DNA of 64,000 nt, taken from assembly GCF_014648995.1 (NCBI RefSeq), contig NZ_BMSE01000023.1, forward strand, positions 1 through 64,000. Reading direction: 5' to 3'. Below, piece by piece: positions 56,070 through 64,000 of this stretch. Position 1 is the first letter of the stretch; each line of letters begins with the position of its first letter. The notes under the pieces are model-generated. The model saw only the letters and a program-made list of their open reading frames with translations. It ran no database searches and was not told the origin of the DNA. Both the position numbers and the translations under genes were made by a program. This stretch comes from Streptomyces massasporeus (GTDB taxonomy: Bacteria; Actinomycetota; Actinomycetes; Streptomycetales; Streptomycetaceae).

Positions 56070-57558
56070 GCCGCAGGGTCCGTGCGCCCTCGCCGACGAC
56101 CCACAAGGCGAGGATCACCATCGCCGCGTGCACCGTCCAGTCGCCGTGGCGGACATAGGGCGTGGTGCCGTGGGCGAGGGGGACGTCGTAGATCCACGCG
56201 GCCGAGGCGTCCGTACCGAGCCATGAACCGATGCGCCGACCGTCCGGGCCGTAGACGGCGGAGACGCCCGTCAGGGTCGCGTGCACCATGGGGCGGCCGG
56301 TCTCGGCGGCGCGCAGCGCGGCCAGCGACGCGTGCTGCTCGGGCGCCCAGCTGTGCTGGAACGTGGAGGTCGACGACTGGCCGATCAGCACGTCGGCGCC
56401 CTCCCGCGTGAGATGGCGGGTCATGTCGGGGAAGGCGGTCTCGAAGCACACCAGCGGGCCCACGCGCAGGTCGTCCCCGACGTTCATCACGATCGGCTGC
56501 GAGCCGCGCCTGCGGTCCTCGCCCGCGGCCTTGCCGACGGAGGTGGCCCAGCCGAACAGCGACCGGGCCGGGATGTACTCGCCGAACGGAACGAGCCGCA
56601 TCTTGTCGTAGCGCTCGCCGGTCAGTCCGTCGGGCCCGACCAGGACCGAACTCTTGTAGATGCCGGGCTTGTCGGAGCGCCGGGCGTCCACGTTGACCAG
56701 GATGTCGGCGCCCGTCGCGCGGGACAGGTCCGCCAGTCGCCGGGCGAGGCCGGGCCGGTCCCCGAGGTCGAAGCCGACGCTGCTCTCGCCCCAGACGATC
56801 AGGTCGACGTCCTGGCCGGCGAGCCGGCGGGTGAGCTGCTCCTCGCGGGCGAACCGGGCGTCCGGGCCGACGATGACGCCCGGCTGCACGACGGCGATCC
56901 TGACCTGGCCGTCGACGGCGGGGCGGGGTGAGAAGGCCCAGGCGGCCGAGGTGGCGGCGGCCGTGGCGACCAGACCGGCCACGGCGGGCACCCGGGCCCG
57001 CCGGACCGCGACGAGGACGGCGACCGCGACGTTGACGGCCACGAGCAGGTAGCTGAGCAGCCACACCCCGCCGACCGAGGCGAGCCGCAGCGCGGGCTCC
57101 GCCTGCCACTGGCTGCTGCCGAGCATGCCCCAGGGGCCGCCGAGCCCCTGCCAGGAGCGGACCAGCTCGACGGCCAGCCAGCCCGACGGCAGCACCACGA
57201 GGGCCACCGCGACCCGACCGGGGGAGGGGAGGCCGCCGAGCAGACGGCGCACCAGCCAGCCCCACGGGGCCCACAGGGCGCCGAGGAGGGCGGCGAGGAC
57301 GATCGTGAACACGTGCAGGCTCGGCAGCAGCCAGTGGTGCATGGCCAGCATGAAGCCGAGGCCGCCGCACCAGCCGTCGAGGGCGGCCCGCTTGCCGGTC
57401 GGCGCGGTGCGCAGCAGCAGGATCCAGGGGACCAGCGCGGCATAGGCGCACCACCACAGCGACGGCGCGGGGAAGGCGAGGACGGGAAGGGCGCCCGCGA
57501 CCGCCGCGGCGGCCGAGCGGCGCCAGGGGGAGGCGAGCCAGTGGCCGAGCGTCTTCAT
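55993..57558 (-). CDS. lnt: apolipoprotein N-acyltransferase
   Basis: 521 residues, about seven membrane helices followed by a nitrilase-like domain. Catalytic E258 (VWGESS), K319 (YDKMRLVPFGEY) and C371 (LVCFETAFPD) are in place. It N-acylates the diacylglyceryl-cysteine of lipoproteins; the many lipobox proteins in this window are substrates in principle. Actinobacteria often have more than one such gene. Its end overlaps the oxidoreductase gene. Confidence 0.9.
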   Translation of the reverse strand: MKTLGHWLASPWRRSAAAAVAGALPVLAFPAPSLWWCAYAALVPWILLLRTAPTGKRAALDGWCGGLGFMLAMHHWLLPSLHVFTIVLAALLGALWAPWGWLVRRLLGGLPSPGRVAVALVVLPSGWLAVELVRSWQGLGGPWGMLGSSQWQAEPALRLASVGGVWLLSYLLVAVNVAVAVLVAVRRARVPAVAGLVATAAATSAAWAFSPRPAVDGQVRIAVVQPGVIVGPDARFAREEQLTRRLAGQDVDLIVWGESSVGFDLGDRPGLARRLADLSRATGADILVNVDARRSDKPGIYKSSVLVGPDGLTGERYDKMRLVPFGEYIPARSLFGWATSVGKAAGEDRRRGSQPIVMNVGDDLRVGPLVCFETAFPDMTRHLTREGADVLIGQSSTSTFQHSWAPEQHASLAALRAAETGRPMVHATLTGVSAVYGPDGRRIGSWLGTDASAAWIYDVPLAHGTTPYVRHGDWTVHAAMVILALWVVGEGARTLRLRRSAPEPRVPPARTVHGSPARPGR

Positions 57559-57686
57559 AGGCGCCTCCTACCCGCGGGTGCCTCCAGTGTGCGCCCTGCG
57601 GACGATCTAGGACACAGGACGCCCGTCAGTTGACCACAGGTGCCTTCTCCGTCTCGGGAAGGCACCGCCGCTTCACCCGCGCCCGG

Positions 57687-58175
57687 TCAGGGGGCCACAG
57701 GTGCGCTCTTCGGCTCGGGAAGACGCCGCCACTTCTCCCGTACGACCACCTCGCTCAGCCGCCAGCCGTCGTCCGTGCGCAGGGCGGCGAAGGCGTACCT
57801 GCCGCCGCACACGAAGTCCGGGGCGGGCCCGGCGGTGGCCATGGGATTGACGTAGTCGGCCTGGACCTCGGCGGTGTCGCCGGTGTCCTGCTCCCAGATC
57901 CCGAAGCGCACCCGCCGGTTGACGATCAGGTGCTGCCGCATCGGGAACAGCCGCAGGCTCTCCGCGAGCCACGCGGCGACCGCCCGGGCTTCTCCCTCGA
58001 TGCCGCCGGCCGAGCGGTAGTCCGCCCGCCCGCGAGGGGCGAACAGCCGCCGGTACGCCTCCCAGTCGCCGTCGTCGACCGCCACCGCGTAGTCGGTGAT
58101 CAGCCCGTCCACGGCCAGCCGGTCTCTCACCGTAGCGAGCTCCACGCGCTGCGTCATCGGATCAGTGTTGGGCAT
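57687..58175 (-). CDS. SnoaL-like protein
   Basis: 162 residues, a nuclear transport factor 2-like cone fold (VRDRLAVDGLITDYAVAVDD, then DWEAYRRLFAPRGRADY). Such proteins are small hydrolases, cyclases or ligand binders. ATG 58175 or 58157; no strong ribosome site for either. Confidence 0.8.
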   Translation of the reverse strand: MPNTDPMTQRVELATVRDRLAVDGLITDYAVAVDDGDWEAYRRLFAPRGRADYRSAGGIEGEARAVAAWLAESLRLFPMRQHLIVNRRVRFGIWEQDTGDTAEVQADYVNPMATAGPAPDFVCGGRYAFAALRTDDGWRLSEVVVREKWRRLPEPKSAPVAP

Positions 58176-58253
58176 GGCGGGGGCCGGGCCAAGAGCCGTG
58201 CGGGAGTGATATTCGGTGGCCGCCGAGGGGCGGCGGGGCCCAGCCTGTCCGTC

Positions 58254-58856
58254 GTGAACGAACGACACGAACCGAAGTTCCAGGTGCGCGCCCGCCACAC
58301 CGCGTCCACGATCACCGTCTACCAGGCCTACCGCCCGGAGATCGGCGGCCCCGCCGCCCGCCACGGCCGCTTCCCGGCCGCGTGGAAGCGGGAGCGCATG
58401 ACGTGGATCAAGCCGTCGTTCCTGTGGATGATGTACCGCTGTGGCTGGGGCTCCAAGGAGGGCCAGGAGACGGTTCTGGCGATCGAGATCGACCGCGAGG
58501 GCTTCCTCTGGGCGCTGCGCAACGCCTGCCTGTCCCATCACGTCCCCGCCCTGCACGGCGACCAGGCCTCCTGGAAGCGGCAGTTGAGGCAGGCGCCCGC
58601 GCGGGTGCAGTGGGATCCGGAACGGGATCTGCACCTCGACCCGCTGCCGCACCGGTCGCTTCAGCTGGGGCTCGCCGGGGAGGCCGCCGCGCGCTACGCG
58701 GACGAGTGGATCGTGGGGATCGAGGACGTCACGCCGCTCGCCACGGAGATCCACGGGCTGGTGCGCGCGGGGCAACCGGAGTCGGCCGCGGGGCTGTTGC
58801 CCGAGGAGCGGCCCCTAAACCTCGACGACGAGGTGCTGGCGCGGCTGCGCGCCTAG
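58254..58856 (+). CDS. DUF4291 protein
   Basis: 200 residues. The blocks ITVYQAYRPEIGGPAARHGR and RMTWIKPSFLWMMYRCGWGS are the DUF4291 signature. No signal or membrane segment. Function unknown; the family is widespread in bacteria and fungi. GTG start. Confidence 0.83.
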   Translation: MNERHEPKFQVRARHTASTITVYQAYRPEIGGPAARHGRFPAAWKRERMTWIKPSFLWMMYRCGWGSKEGQETVLAIEIDREGFLWALRNACLSHHVPALHGDQASWKRQLRQAPARVQWDPERDLHLDPLPHRSLQLGLAGEAAARYADEWIVGIEDVTPLATEIHGLVRAGQPESAAGLLPEERPLNLDDEVLARLRA

Positions 58857-58898
58857 AGAGGGGAAGGAACGGGGCGGAAAGGCGACTGCGGGGGCTGC

Positions 58899-59078
58899 TC
58901 AGGCCGCCTTGACGACGCTGCCTCGGATCGCGGCCGCCCACTCGACGACGAGCAGCTCGTACTCCGCGCGCTCCTCGGCCGACAGGGTGCCGCCCGTGCG
59001 CTGCCACAGCGCACGGATCTCGTCGTTGACCTCGGCAGCGGACCGCACGGAACCAGGGGTCACGAAATCGGGGGACAT
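58899..59078 (-). CDS. small conserved hypothetical protein
   Basis: 59 residues, MSPDFVTPGSVRSAAEVNDE at the start and helical, LSAEERAEYELLVVEWAAAI at the end. Not recognised beyond Streptomyces-like conservation. The ATG at 59078 is more plausible than GTG/ATG 59102 upstream. Confidence 0.6.
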   Translation of the reverse strand: MSPDFVTPGSVRSAAEVNDEIRALWQRTGGTLSAEERAEYELLVVEWAAAIRGSVVKAA

Positions 59079-59198
59079 GCGGACAAGCCTAGGGGCAGCC
59101 ACTGACAGCCCGCTACCGGACGGCTACCCGATCCCTATGCGGTTGGTCACGAGAGCGGGGTCACACGGCCTGGAACCCGCCCCGGAATCCGTCCCCGG

Positions 59199-60074
59199 TC
59201 AGCCCGCCGACTCGGCCGCGTGCGGACTCAGCGCACCCATGCTGACCAGCGCGATGATGAGGATGCCGAGCGCGATGCGGTAGTAGACGAACGGCATGAA
59301 GCTCTTGGTCGAGATGAACTTCATGAACCACGCGATCACCGCGTACCCGACGCCGAAGGCGATGATCGTCGCGAAGATCGTCGGACCCCACGACACATGG
59401 CCGCCCTCCGTGGCGTCCTTCAGCTCGAACGCGCCCGAGGCGAGCACCGCGGGGATGGCGAGCAGGAAGGAGTAGCGGGCCGCGGCCTCGCGCTTGTAGC
59501 CCATGAACAGGCCGCCGCTGATGGTGGCGCCGGAGCGGGAGACGCCCGGGACGAGCGCCATGGCCTGGCAGACGCCGTAGATCAGGCCGTCCCGGACGCC
59601 CAGGTCCTCCAGGGCCTTGCGCTGCTTGGGCGCGCGGTGCTTGCCGCCGCTCTCGTCGCGGGCCGCGAGCCGGTCGGCGACGCCCAGGACGATGCCCATG
59701 CCGATCAGCATCGTCGCGGTGATCCGCAGATCGCGGAACGGCCCCTCGATCTGGTCCTTCAGTGTCACGCCGAGCACACCGATCGGGATCGAGCCGACGA
59801 TGACCAGCCAGCCCATCCGGGCGTCCGGGTCGCTGCGCAGCGCCTTGTTCGTCAGCGAGCGCGTCCACGCCGAGATGATCCGCCCGATGTCCTTGCGGAA
59901 GTAGATCAGCACGGCTGCCTCGGTGCCGATCTGCGTGATCGCCGTGAAGGCCGCGCCCGGGTCCTCCCAGCCCGAGAAGGCCGCCGTCAGCCGCAGGTGG
60001 GCGCTGGAGGAGACGGGGAGGAACTCGGTCAGCCCCTGGACGAGTCCGAGGATGAGTGATTCGAACCAAGACAT
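59199..60074 (-). CDS. uppP: undecaprenyl-diphosphatase
   Basis: 291 residues, eight membrane helices. TEFLPVSSSAHL and PGVSRSGATISGGL are the BacA/UppP signature motifs around the catalytic site. It recycles undecaprenyl carrier for peptidoglycan, and its overexpression gives bacitracin resistance in other bacteria. Confidence 0.95.
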   Translation of the reverse strand: MSWFESLILGLVQGLTEFLPVSSSAHLRLTAAFSGWEDPGAAFTAITQIGTEAAVLIYFRKDIGRIISAWTRSLTNKALRSDPDARMGWLVIVGSIPIGVLGVTLKDQIEGPFRDLRITATMLIGMGIVLGVADRLAARDESGGKHRAPKQRKALEDLGVRDGLIYGVCQAMALVPGVSRSGATISGGLFMGYKREAAARYSFLLAIPAVLASGAFELKDATEGGHVSWGPTIFATIIAFGVGYAVIAWFMKFISTKSFMPFVYYRIALGILIIALVSMGALSPHAAESAG

Positions 60075-60233
60075 GAGGTAGCGGAGTCCAAGTGCCGATC
60101 GCGGGAACGGACGATGGGCACACCGGGCCGCCGTTGTGGTGATCGGGGGATCATGTGCGCCGAGGGGGAAGCGTAGCGTCCCCGGAAGGCCGCCAGGACA
60201 CAGGGGTTTGGAAGCCGCCGTTGACCAGGGCGA

Positions 60234-60704
60234 TCAGGCGGCGGTGGGTCCGGTCACCGTCCAGCCCGGTGCCTGGGGGCGGGCCGTGAGGTCCTCGTGG
60301 CGCACCTCGTCGCCGCATGCCCGGCAGGTGACGGCCGGGGCGAGGGGTCGGCCGCAGGAGTGCTCCAGGACCATCGGCCGGTCGCCGTCCGCCCGGAGAT
60401 GGCGGTCGCCCCACGCCATGAGGGTCATCAGCACCGGCTCCAGCTCCAGACCCGCCGGGGTCGGCCGGTACTCGAAGCGCTGCGGGCGCTCGCTGTAGAG
60501 GTGCTTGGCCAGGATCCCGGCGTCGACGAGCCGGCGCAGCCGCGTGGCCAGGATGTCGCGGGGGGCGCCGATGTTGCGCACCAGCTGGTCGAACCGGCCG
60601 TTGCCCAGGCACACCTCCCGCAGTACGAGCAGGGAGTACTTCTCGCCGACGAGCGCGAGGGTGTCGGCGATGGAGCAGGGGCGCGGGTCTTTGCTGGCGG
60701 CCAT
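60234..60704 (-). CDS. HxlR-family regulator
   Basis: 156 residues. Winged helix with N-terminal CSIADTLALVGEKYSLLVLR and RFDQLVRNIGAPRDILATR; a cysteine at about residue 10 could be the redox- or electrophile-sensing residue seen in some HxlR proteins. C-terminal CGRPL and CRACGDE may bind zinc. It is divergent from a thiolase, with a perfect operator between them. Confidence 0.88.
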   Translation of the reverse strand: MAASKDPRPCSIADTLALVGEKYSLLVLREVCLGNGRFDQLVRNIGAPRDILATRLRRLVDAGILAKHLYSERPQRFEYRPTPAGLELEPVLMTLMAWGDRHLRADGDRPMVLEHSCGRPLAPAVTCRACGDEVRHEDLTARPQAPGWTVTGPTAA

Positions 60705-60721
60705 GAGGGTCAGTCTAGAAG

Positions 60722-60742
60722 AGGGTTGGAATTTCCAACCCT
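60722..60742. promoter_or_regulatory. perfect operator of the HxlR regulator
   Basis: AGGGTTGGAA-T-TTCCAACCCT is a perfect 10-1-10 palindrome between the HxlR start (60704) and the thiolase start (60798). Confidence 0.85.
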
Positions 60743-60797
60743 GCGGGCTACGGTGAGTTCGGATTTCCTACTCACCGGTAGTCGTGGAGGCCCGCAC

Positions 60798-61967
60798 ATG
60801 CGTGACGCAGTCATCGTCGAAGCCGTACGCACCCCGATCGGCAAGGGCAAGCCGAACGGCGCCCTCGCGCACGTCCATCCCGTTGAGCTCCTCGCCCACA
60901 CCCTGCGCGCCCTCGTCGAGCGCTCCGGGGTCGACCCGGCGCTCATCGACGACGTCATCGGCGGCACCGTGGACCAGGTCGGCGAGCAGGCCATGAACAC
61001 CACCCGCTACGCCGTGCTGTCCGCGGGCTTCCCGGAGTCGGTGCCGGCCACCACCGTGGACCGCCAGTGCGGCTCGTCCCAGCAGGCCGTGCACTTCGCG
61101 GCGCAGGGGGTGCTCTCGGGCGCCTACGACCTGGTCGTGGCGTGCGGGGTCGAGTCGATGAGCCGGGTGCCGATGTGGTCGAACGTACCGGCGGGCAAGG
61201 ACCCCTTCGGACCCGGGGTCGCCGAGCGCTACCCGGAGGGGCTCGTTCCGCAGGGCGTGAGTGCCGAGCTGATCGCCGCGAAGTGGTCGATCGGCCGCGA
61301 GCAGCTGGACGCCTTCGCCGTCTCCTCCCACCAGAAGGCCGCGGCGGCCTGGGAGGGCGGGCTCTTCGACGCCGAGGTCGCGCCGCTGGAGGGCGTCACG
61401 CGCGACGAGTGCGTACGGCCCGGCACCACCCCCGAGATCCTCGCCGGCCTCAAGCCCGCCTACCACGACCCCGGCTTCGCCGAGCGCTTCCCGCAGATCG
61501 AGTGGAACGTCACGGCGGGCAACGCCAGCCCGATCAACGACGGTGCCTCGGCGGTGCTCATCACGTCGAGCGAGACCGCGGCCCGGCTCGGACTGCGCCC
61601 GCTCGCCCGGCTGCACAGCTTCGCCGTCACCGGCTCCGACCCGCTGCTGATGCTCACGGGCGTGATCCCGGCGACCGAGAAGGTGCTGCGCAGGGCCTCG
61701 CTGACCCTTGACGACATCGACCTGTTCGAGGTCAACGAGGCCTTCTCCAGCGTCGTACTGGCCTGGCGGCAGGAGACGGGCGCCGACCTGGCCCGGGTCA
61801 ACGTGCGCGGCGGGGCCATCGCGCTCGGGCATCCCCTCGGCGCGAGCGGCACCCGGCTGACGACGACGCTGGTGCACGCGATGCGGGAACGGGGCGCCCG
61901 GTACGCGCTCCAGACCATGTGCGAGGCGGGCGGACTCGCCAACGCCATGGTCCTGGAACGGGTCTGA
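60798..61967 (+). CDS. thiolase-family acetyl-CoA acetyltransferase
   Basis: 389 residues. Catalytic C91 in DRQCGSSQQAV, the GHPLGASG histidine loop and the C-terminal CEAGG cysteine are intact. It could be biosynthetic or degradative; the HxlR operator suggests substrate or stress induction. GTGGAGG lies upstream of the ATG. Confidence 0.92.
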   Translation: MRDAVIVEAVRTPIGKGKPNGALAHVHPVELLAHTLRALVERSGVDPALIDDVIGGTVDQVGEQAMNTTRYAVLSAGFPESVPATTVDRQCGSSQQAVHFAAQGVLSGAYDLVVACGVESMSRVPMWSNVPAGKDPFGPGVAERYPEGLVPQGVSAELIAAKWSIGREQLDAFAVSSHQKAAAAWEGGLFDAEVAPLEGVTRDECVRPGTTPEILAGLKPAYHDPGFAERFPQIEWNVTAGNASPINDGASAVLITSSETAARLGLRPLARLHSFAVTGSDPLLMLTGVIPATEKVLRRASLTLDDIDLFEVNEAFSSVVLAWRQETGADLARVNVRGGAIALGHPLGASGTRLTTTLVHAMRERGARYALQTMCEAGGLANAMVLERV

Positions 61968-61989
61968 CCCGGCCGGGCGTGACGGCGCG

Positions 61990-62781
61990 TCAGAGGCGGC
62001 GCAGCTGGTGCCGCTTGCGCCAGGCCACCACCACGCCTCCCAGCGCGGGCAGGGCGATGCACGCCATGGCGATCAGGAAGGCGGGAGAGGTCGGGGTGGA
62101 CGCACGGGCGCCCGCGACGGCGTAGGCGGCAGTGTTCGGGATCGAGCCGAGGCCCGTGGCCAGCAGGAACGGCAGCAGACCCATGCGGGAGACGGAGGCG
62201 CAGTAGTTCGCGGCCCAGAACGGCACGCCCGGGAACAGGCGCACCATCAGCATCGACCGGAAGCCGTGCCGGCTGAGCTGGCCGTCCGCGGCCTTCAGCC
62301 AGCGCCCCCGCAGCAGGGGCCGCAGGGCGTCCTGGCCCAGCGCCCGGCCCAGGCAGAAGGCGATCCCGGCGCCGAGCACCGTGCCCGTCAGGGCCACGCC
62401 GAGGCCGAGCTGTGAACCGAACAGGGCGCCGGCCGCCAGGTTCAGCAGCGGCCTCGGCACGAACGCCACGGTGCACACGCCGTACGCCACCGTGAACACC
62501 GCCGCCGCCGCGGCGCCACCGAGCTGTGGCGGCCAGCCCTCTGTCAGCAGCCGCTGTGGCTCGAACAGCAGCACCCCGCACGCACCGGCGGCGAGCAGCG
62601 CGACGAGCAGGGACAGCCGTGACCACGGGGAGAGCAGAACTCTCGTGCAGCGAGCGGCGAAATGGGTCGGTACGGCGGGCGAGACGGTCGTTGCCGGGGG
62701 AACGGCGACGGCGAGCTCCGCGGCGGTGGCCCGGGGAGAGGCCGTGGCGGTGCCCCCAGAGCGGGTGGTGGCATCGAGCAT
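61990..62781 (-). CDS. TVP38/TMEM64 (VTT-domain) membrane protein
   Basis: 263 residues with a VTT core (GALFGSQLGLGVALTGTVLG and FPGVPFWAANYCASVSRMGL). Homologues are DedA-like; some eukaryotic members scramble lipids. The bacterial role is probably lipid or small-molecule transport (inference). It converges on the thiolase gene. Confidence 0.83.
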   Translation of the reverse strand: MLDATTRSGGTATASPRATAAELAVAVPPATTVSPAVPTHFAARCTRVLLSPWSRLSLLVALLAAGACGVLLFEPQRLLTEGWPPQLGGAAAAAVFTVAYGVCTVAFVPRPLLNLAAGALFGSQLGLGVALTGTVLGAGIAFCLGRALGQDALRPLLRGRWLKAADGQLSRHGFRSMLMVRLFPGVPFWAANYCASVSRMGLLPFLLATGLGSIPNTAAYAVAGARASTPTSPAFLIAMACIALPALGGVVVAWRKRHQLRRL

Positions 62782-62909
62782 CCGGTGACACTAACCGACA
62801 AATGTGTGTGATCGCCGTATGGTTCGTCTCACGAGCGTCACAGCCGGCGGTGCCCAACCCCGTGCGCGGGCAACCGAAAACCATTCGACGTGCGGTAAAG
62901 CGTCGGCAA

Positions 62910-63022
62910 TGATCGACGACATGTTCCGGCACGCCTTCGCCCTCGCAGCATCCGTGGTCACGGATGCCCCGAAGGCTGCCGTCGTCGATCTCACGGCCGT
63001 CATGGACGGCGCCCGAAGCTGA
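62910..63022 (+). CDS. possible 37-residue leader peptide upstream of tuf
   Basis: ATG 62910 to TGA 63022 encodes MIDDMFRHAFALAASVVTDA followed by PKAAVVDLTAVMDGARS. Third codon positions are mostly G or C, as in real genes here. No strong ribosome site is present, and the same bases form a long hairpin, so this could be structure rather than a gene. Confidence 0.35.
62911..62990 (+). promoter_or_regulatory. long structured leader candidate before tuf
   Basis: Nested inverted repeats form one extended hairpin: GATCGACGAC (62911-62920) with 62981-62990; GGCA (62928-62931) with TGCC (62977-62980); GCCTTCG (62933-62939) with 62970-62976; GCATCCGTG (62948-62956) with 62959-62967. All stems are perfect and colinear. 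It lies 132 bases before the tuf start, where leader regulation is plausible; the stem itself may also lie within a coding ORF. Confidence 0.6.
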
Positions 63023-63121
63023 CCCTCTCCGGTTCGTCCGGCGGACCCCGCAAGGGGAGGGTCGGGCAGGTCCTCGGGGTCCCACTTCTTCTTCGCTGAG
63101 CAGACGCTTCGAGGTACAGCC

Positions 63122-64000
63122 ATGTCCAAAACGGCTTATGTCCGCACGAAACCGCATCTCAACATCGGCACGATGGGTCATGTCGACCACGGCAAGACCA
63201 CGCTGACCGCCGCCATCACCAAGGTCCTCGCCGACCGCGGCAGTGGCGCGTTCGTGCCGTTCGACCGGATCGACCGAGCGCCCGAGGAGGCGGCGCGCGG
63301 CATCACCATCAACATCGCGCACGTGGAGTACGAGACCGACACCCGGCACTACGCGCACGTCGACATGCCGGGCCACGCCGACTACGTCAAGAACATGGTC
63401 ACCGGCGCCGCCCAGCTCGACGGGGCGATCCTCGTCGTCTCCGCGCTCGACGGGATCATGCCGCAGACCGCCGAACACGTCCTGCTCGCCCGGCAGGTGG
63501 GCGTCGACCACGTCGTCGTCGCCCTCAACAAGGCCGACGCGGGCGACGAGGAGCTGACCGACCTGGTCGAGCTGGAGGTCCGCGACCTGCTCACCGCGCA
63601 CGGCTACGGCGGCGACTCCGTACCCGTCGTACGCGTCTCGGGTCTGAAGGCGCTGGAGGGGGACCCGCGCTGGACGGCGTCGATCGAGGCGCTGCTCGAC
63701 GCGGTGGACACGTATGTGCCGATGCCGGAGCGGTACCTGGACGCGCCGTTCCTGCTGCCGGTGGAGAACGTGCTGACCATCACCGGGCGGGGGACCGTGG
63801 TGACCGGGGCGGTCGAGCGGGGTGTGGTGCGCGTCGGCGACCGGGTCGAGGTGCTCGGGGCCTCCGTCGAGTCGGTGGTCACGGGCCTGGAGACCTTCGG
63901 GAAGCCGATGGAGGAGGCGCAGGCCGGGGACAACGTGGCGTTGCTGTTGCGCGGCGTGCCGCGGGATGCGGTGCGGCGGGGGCATGTGGTCGCGGCGCCG
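63122..64000 (+). CDS. tuf3: elongation factor Tu, divergent tuf3-like copy, 5' part
   Basis: 293 residues in the window; the 3' end lies beyond it. GHVDHGKTT is the P-loop, RGITI carries the switch threonine, DMPGHADY and NKAD follow. Several residues differ from the housekeeping actinobacterial EF-Tu (M in place of C in DxPGHADY, GSGAFVPFDRI), matching the divergent tuf3 of Streptomyces. EF-Tu delivers aminoacyl-tRNA. No operon partners are visible. ATG 63122 follows a GAGG-containing region. Confidence 0.92.
   Translation, partial: MSKTAYVRTKPHLNIGTMGHVDHGKTTLTAAITKVLADRGSGAFVPFDRIDRAPEEAARGITINIAHVEYETDTRHYAHVDMPGHADYVKNMVTGAAQLDGAILVVSALDGIMPQTAEHVLLARQVGVDHVVVALNKADAGDEELTDLVELEVRDLLTAHGYGGDSVPVVRVSGLKALEGDPRWTASIEALLDAVDTYVPMPERYLDAPFLLPVENVLTITGRGTVVTGAVERGVVRVGDRVEVLGASVESVVTGLETFGKPMEEAQAGDNVALLLRGVPRDAVRRGHVVAAP

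Noticed and set aside
62804..62909. N-terminal extension of the short ORF upstream of tuf
   Set aside because: Third-position GC is clearly lower than in genes here and no ribosome site is seen; only the part from 62910 looks coding.

Overview
This is a high-GC Streptomyces chromosome window. The evidence is the very high GC content, many GTG starts, Tat-type lipoproteins, Streptomyces-type gene families and the 3' end of an actinobacterial 5S rRNA at the left edge. Gene order recalls S. coelicolor from about SCO1389 (phosphatidyltransferase) through gcvP and towards tuf3. That comparison is from memory and was not computed. | Region 1 (1-14,250), conserved core: 5S rRNA end and terminator; a cardiolipin-synthase-type phosphatidyltransferase; a nucleotidyltransferase/phosphomannomutase fusion with a degenerate mutase half; DUF881-Sbp-DUF881 envelope proteins; GarA-like FHA protein; FtsR-like MerR; a bifunctional-nuclease-domain protein; a second MerR; dinB; a PRC-barrel protein; gcvP behind a tandem glycine riboswitch. 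M. tuberculosis Rv1822-Rv1832 has a closely similar order. | Region 2 (14,270-25,100), accessory metabolism: two TOBE (molybdate-binding type) genes, a DUF1707 protein, a KimA/KUP-like permease, then a xylan-use cluster (binding protein, two permeases, GH10 xylanase, LacI repressor) with repeated GAAAnTTTC-like operators. A DUF5999 gene and a four-copy palindrome array follow. | Region 3 (25,600-32,050): GCS2-type carboxylate-amine ligase, CPBP membrane protein, PhzF, PadR, SRPBCC, Clp-N and EamA genes. | Region 4 (32,276-38,380), an apparent insertion or rearrangement: a truncated EamA gene, an MMPL exporter with its own two-component system, and a decayed IS1380-family transposase. | Region 5 (38,374-64,000): PPOX-fold proteins, a MocR regulator, a divergent EamA/LysR pair, an approximately 430-bp degenerate minisatellite, an isochorismatase-fold protein lacking its catalytic triad, a Rieske lipoprotein, a HipA-like kinase/DUF3037 pair, two SDRs, a peptide-binding lipoprotein, ung, a lipoprotein frameshifted in a G7 run, a TetR/FAD-monooxygenase pair with twin operators, lnt, uppP, an HxlR/thiolase pair with a perfect operator, and the start of a divergent tuf gene (tuf3-like) preceded by a long RNA-hairpin candidate and a possible 37-codon ORF. 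| Many regulators sit beside a divergent target with a palindrome between them. The least explained features are the tuf3 leader, the 24,341-24,404 palindrome array, the minisatellite, and the HipA-like/DUF3037 module.
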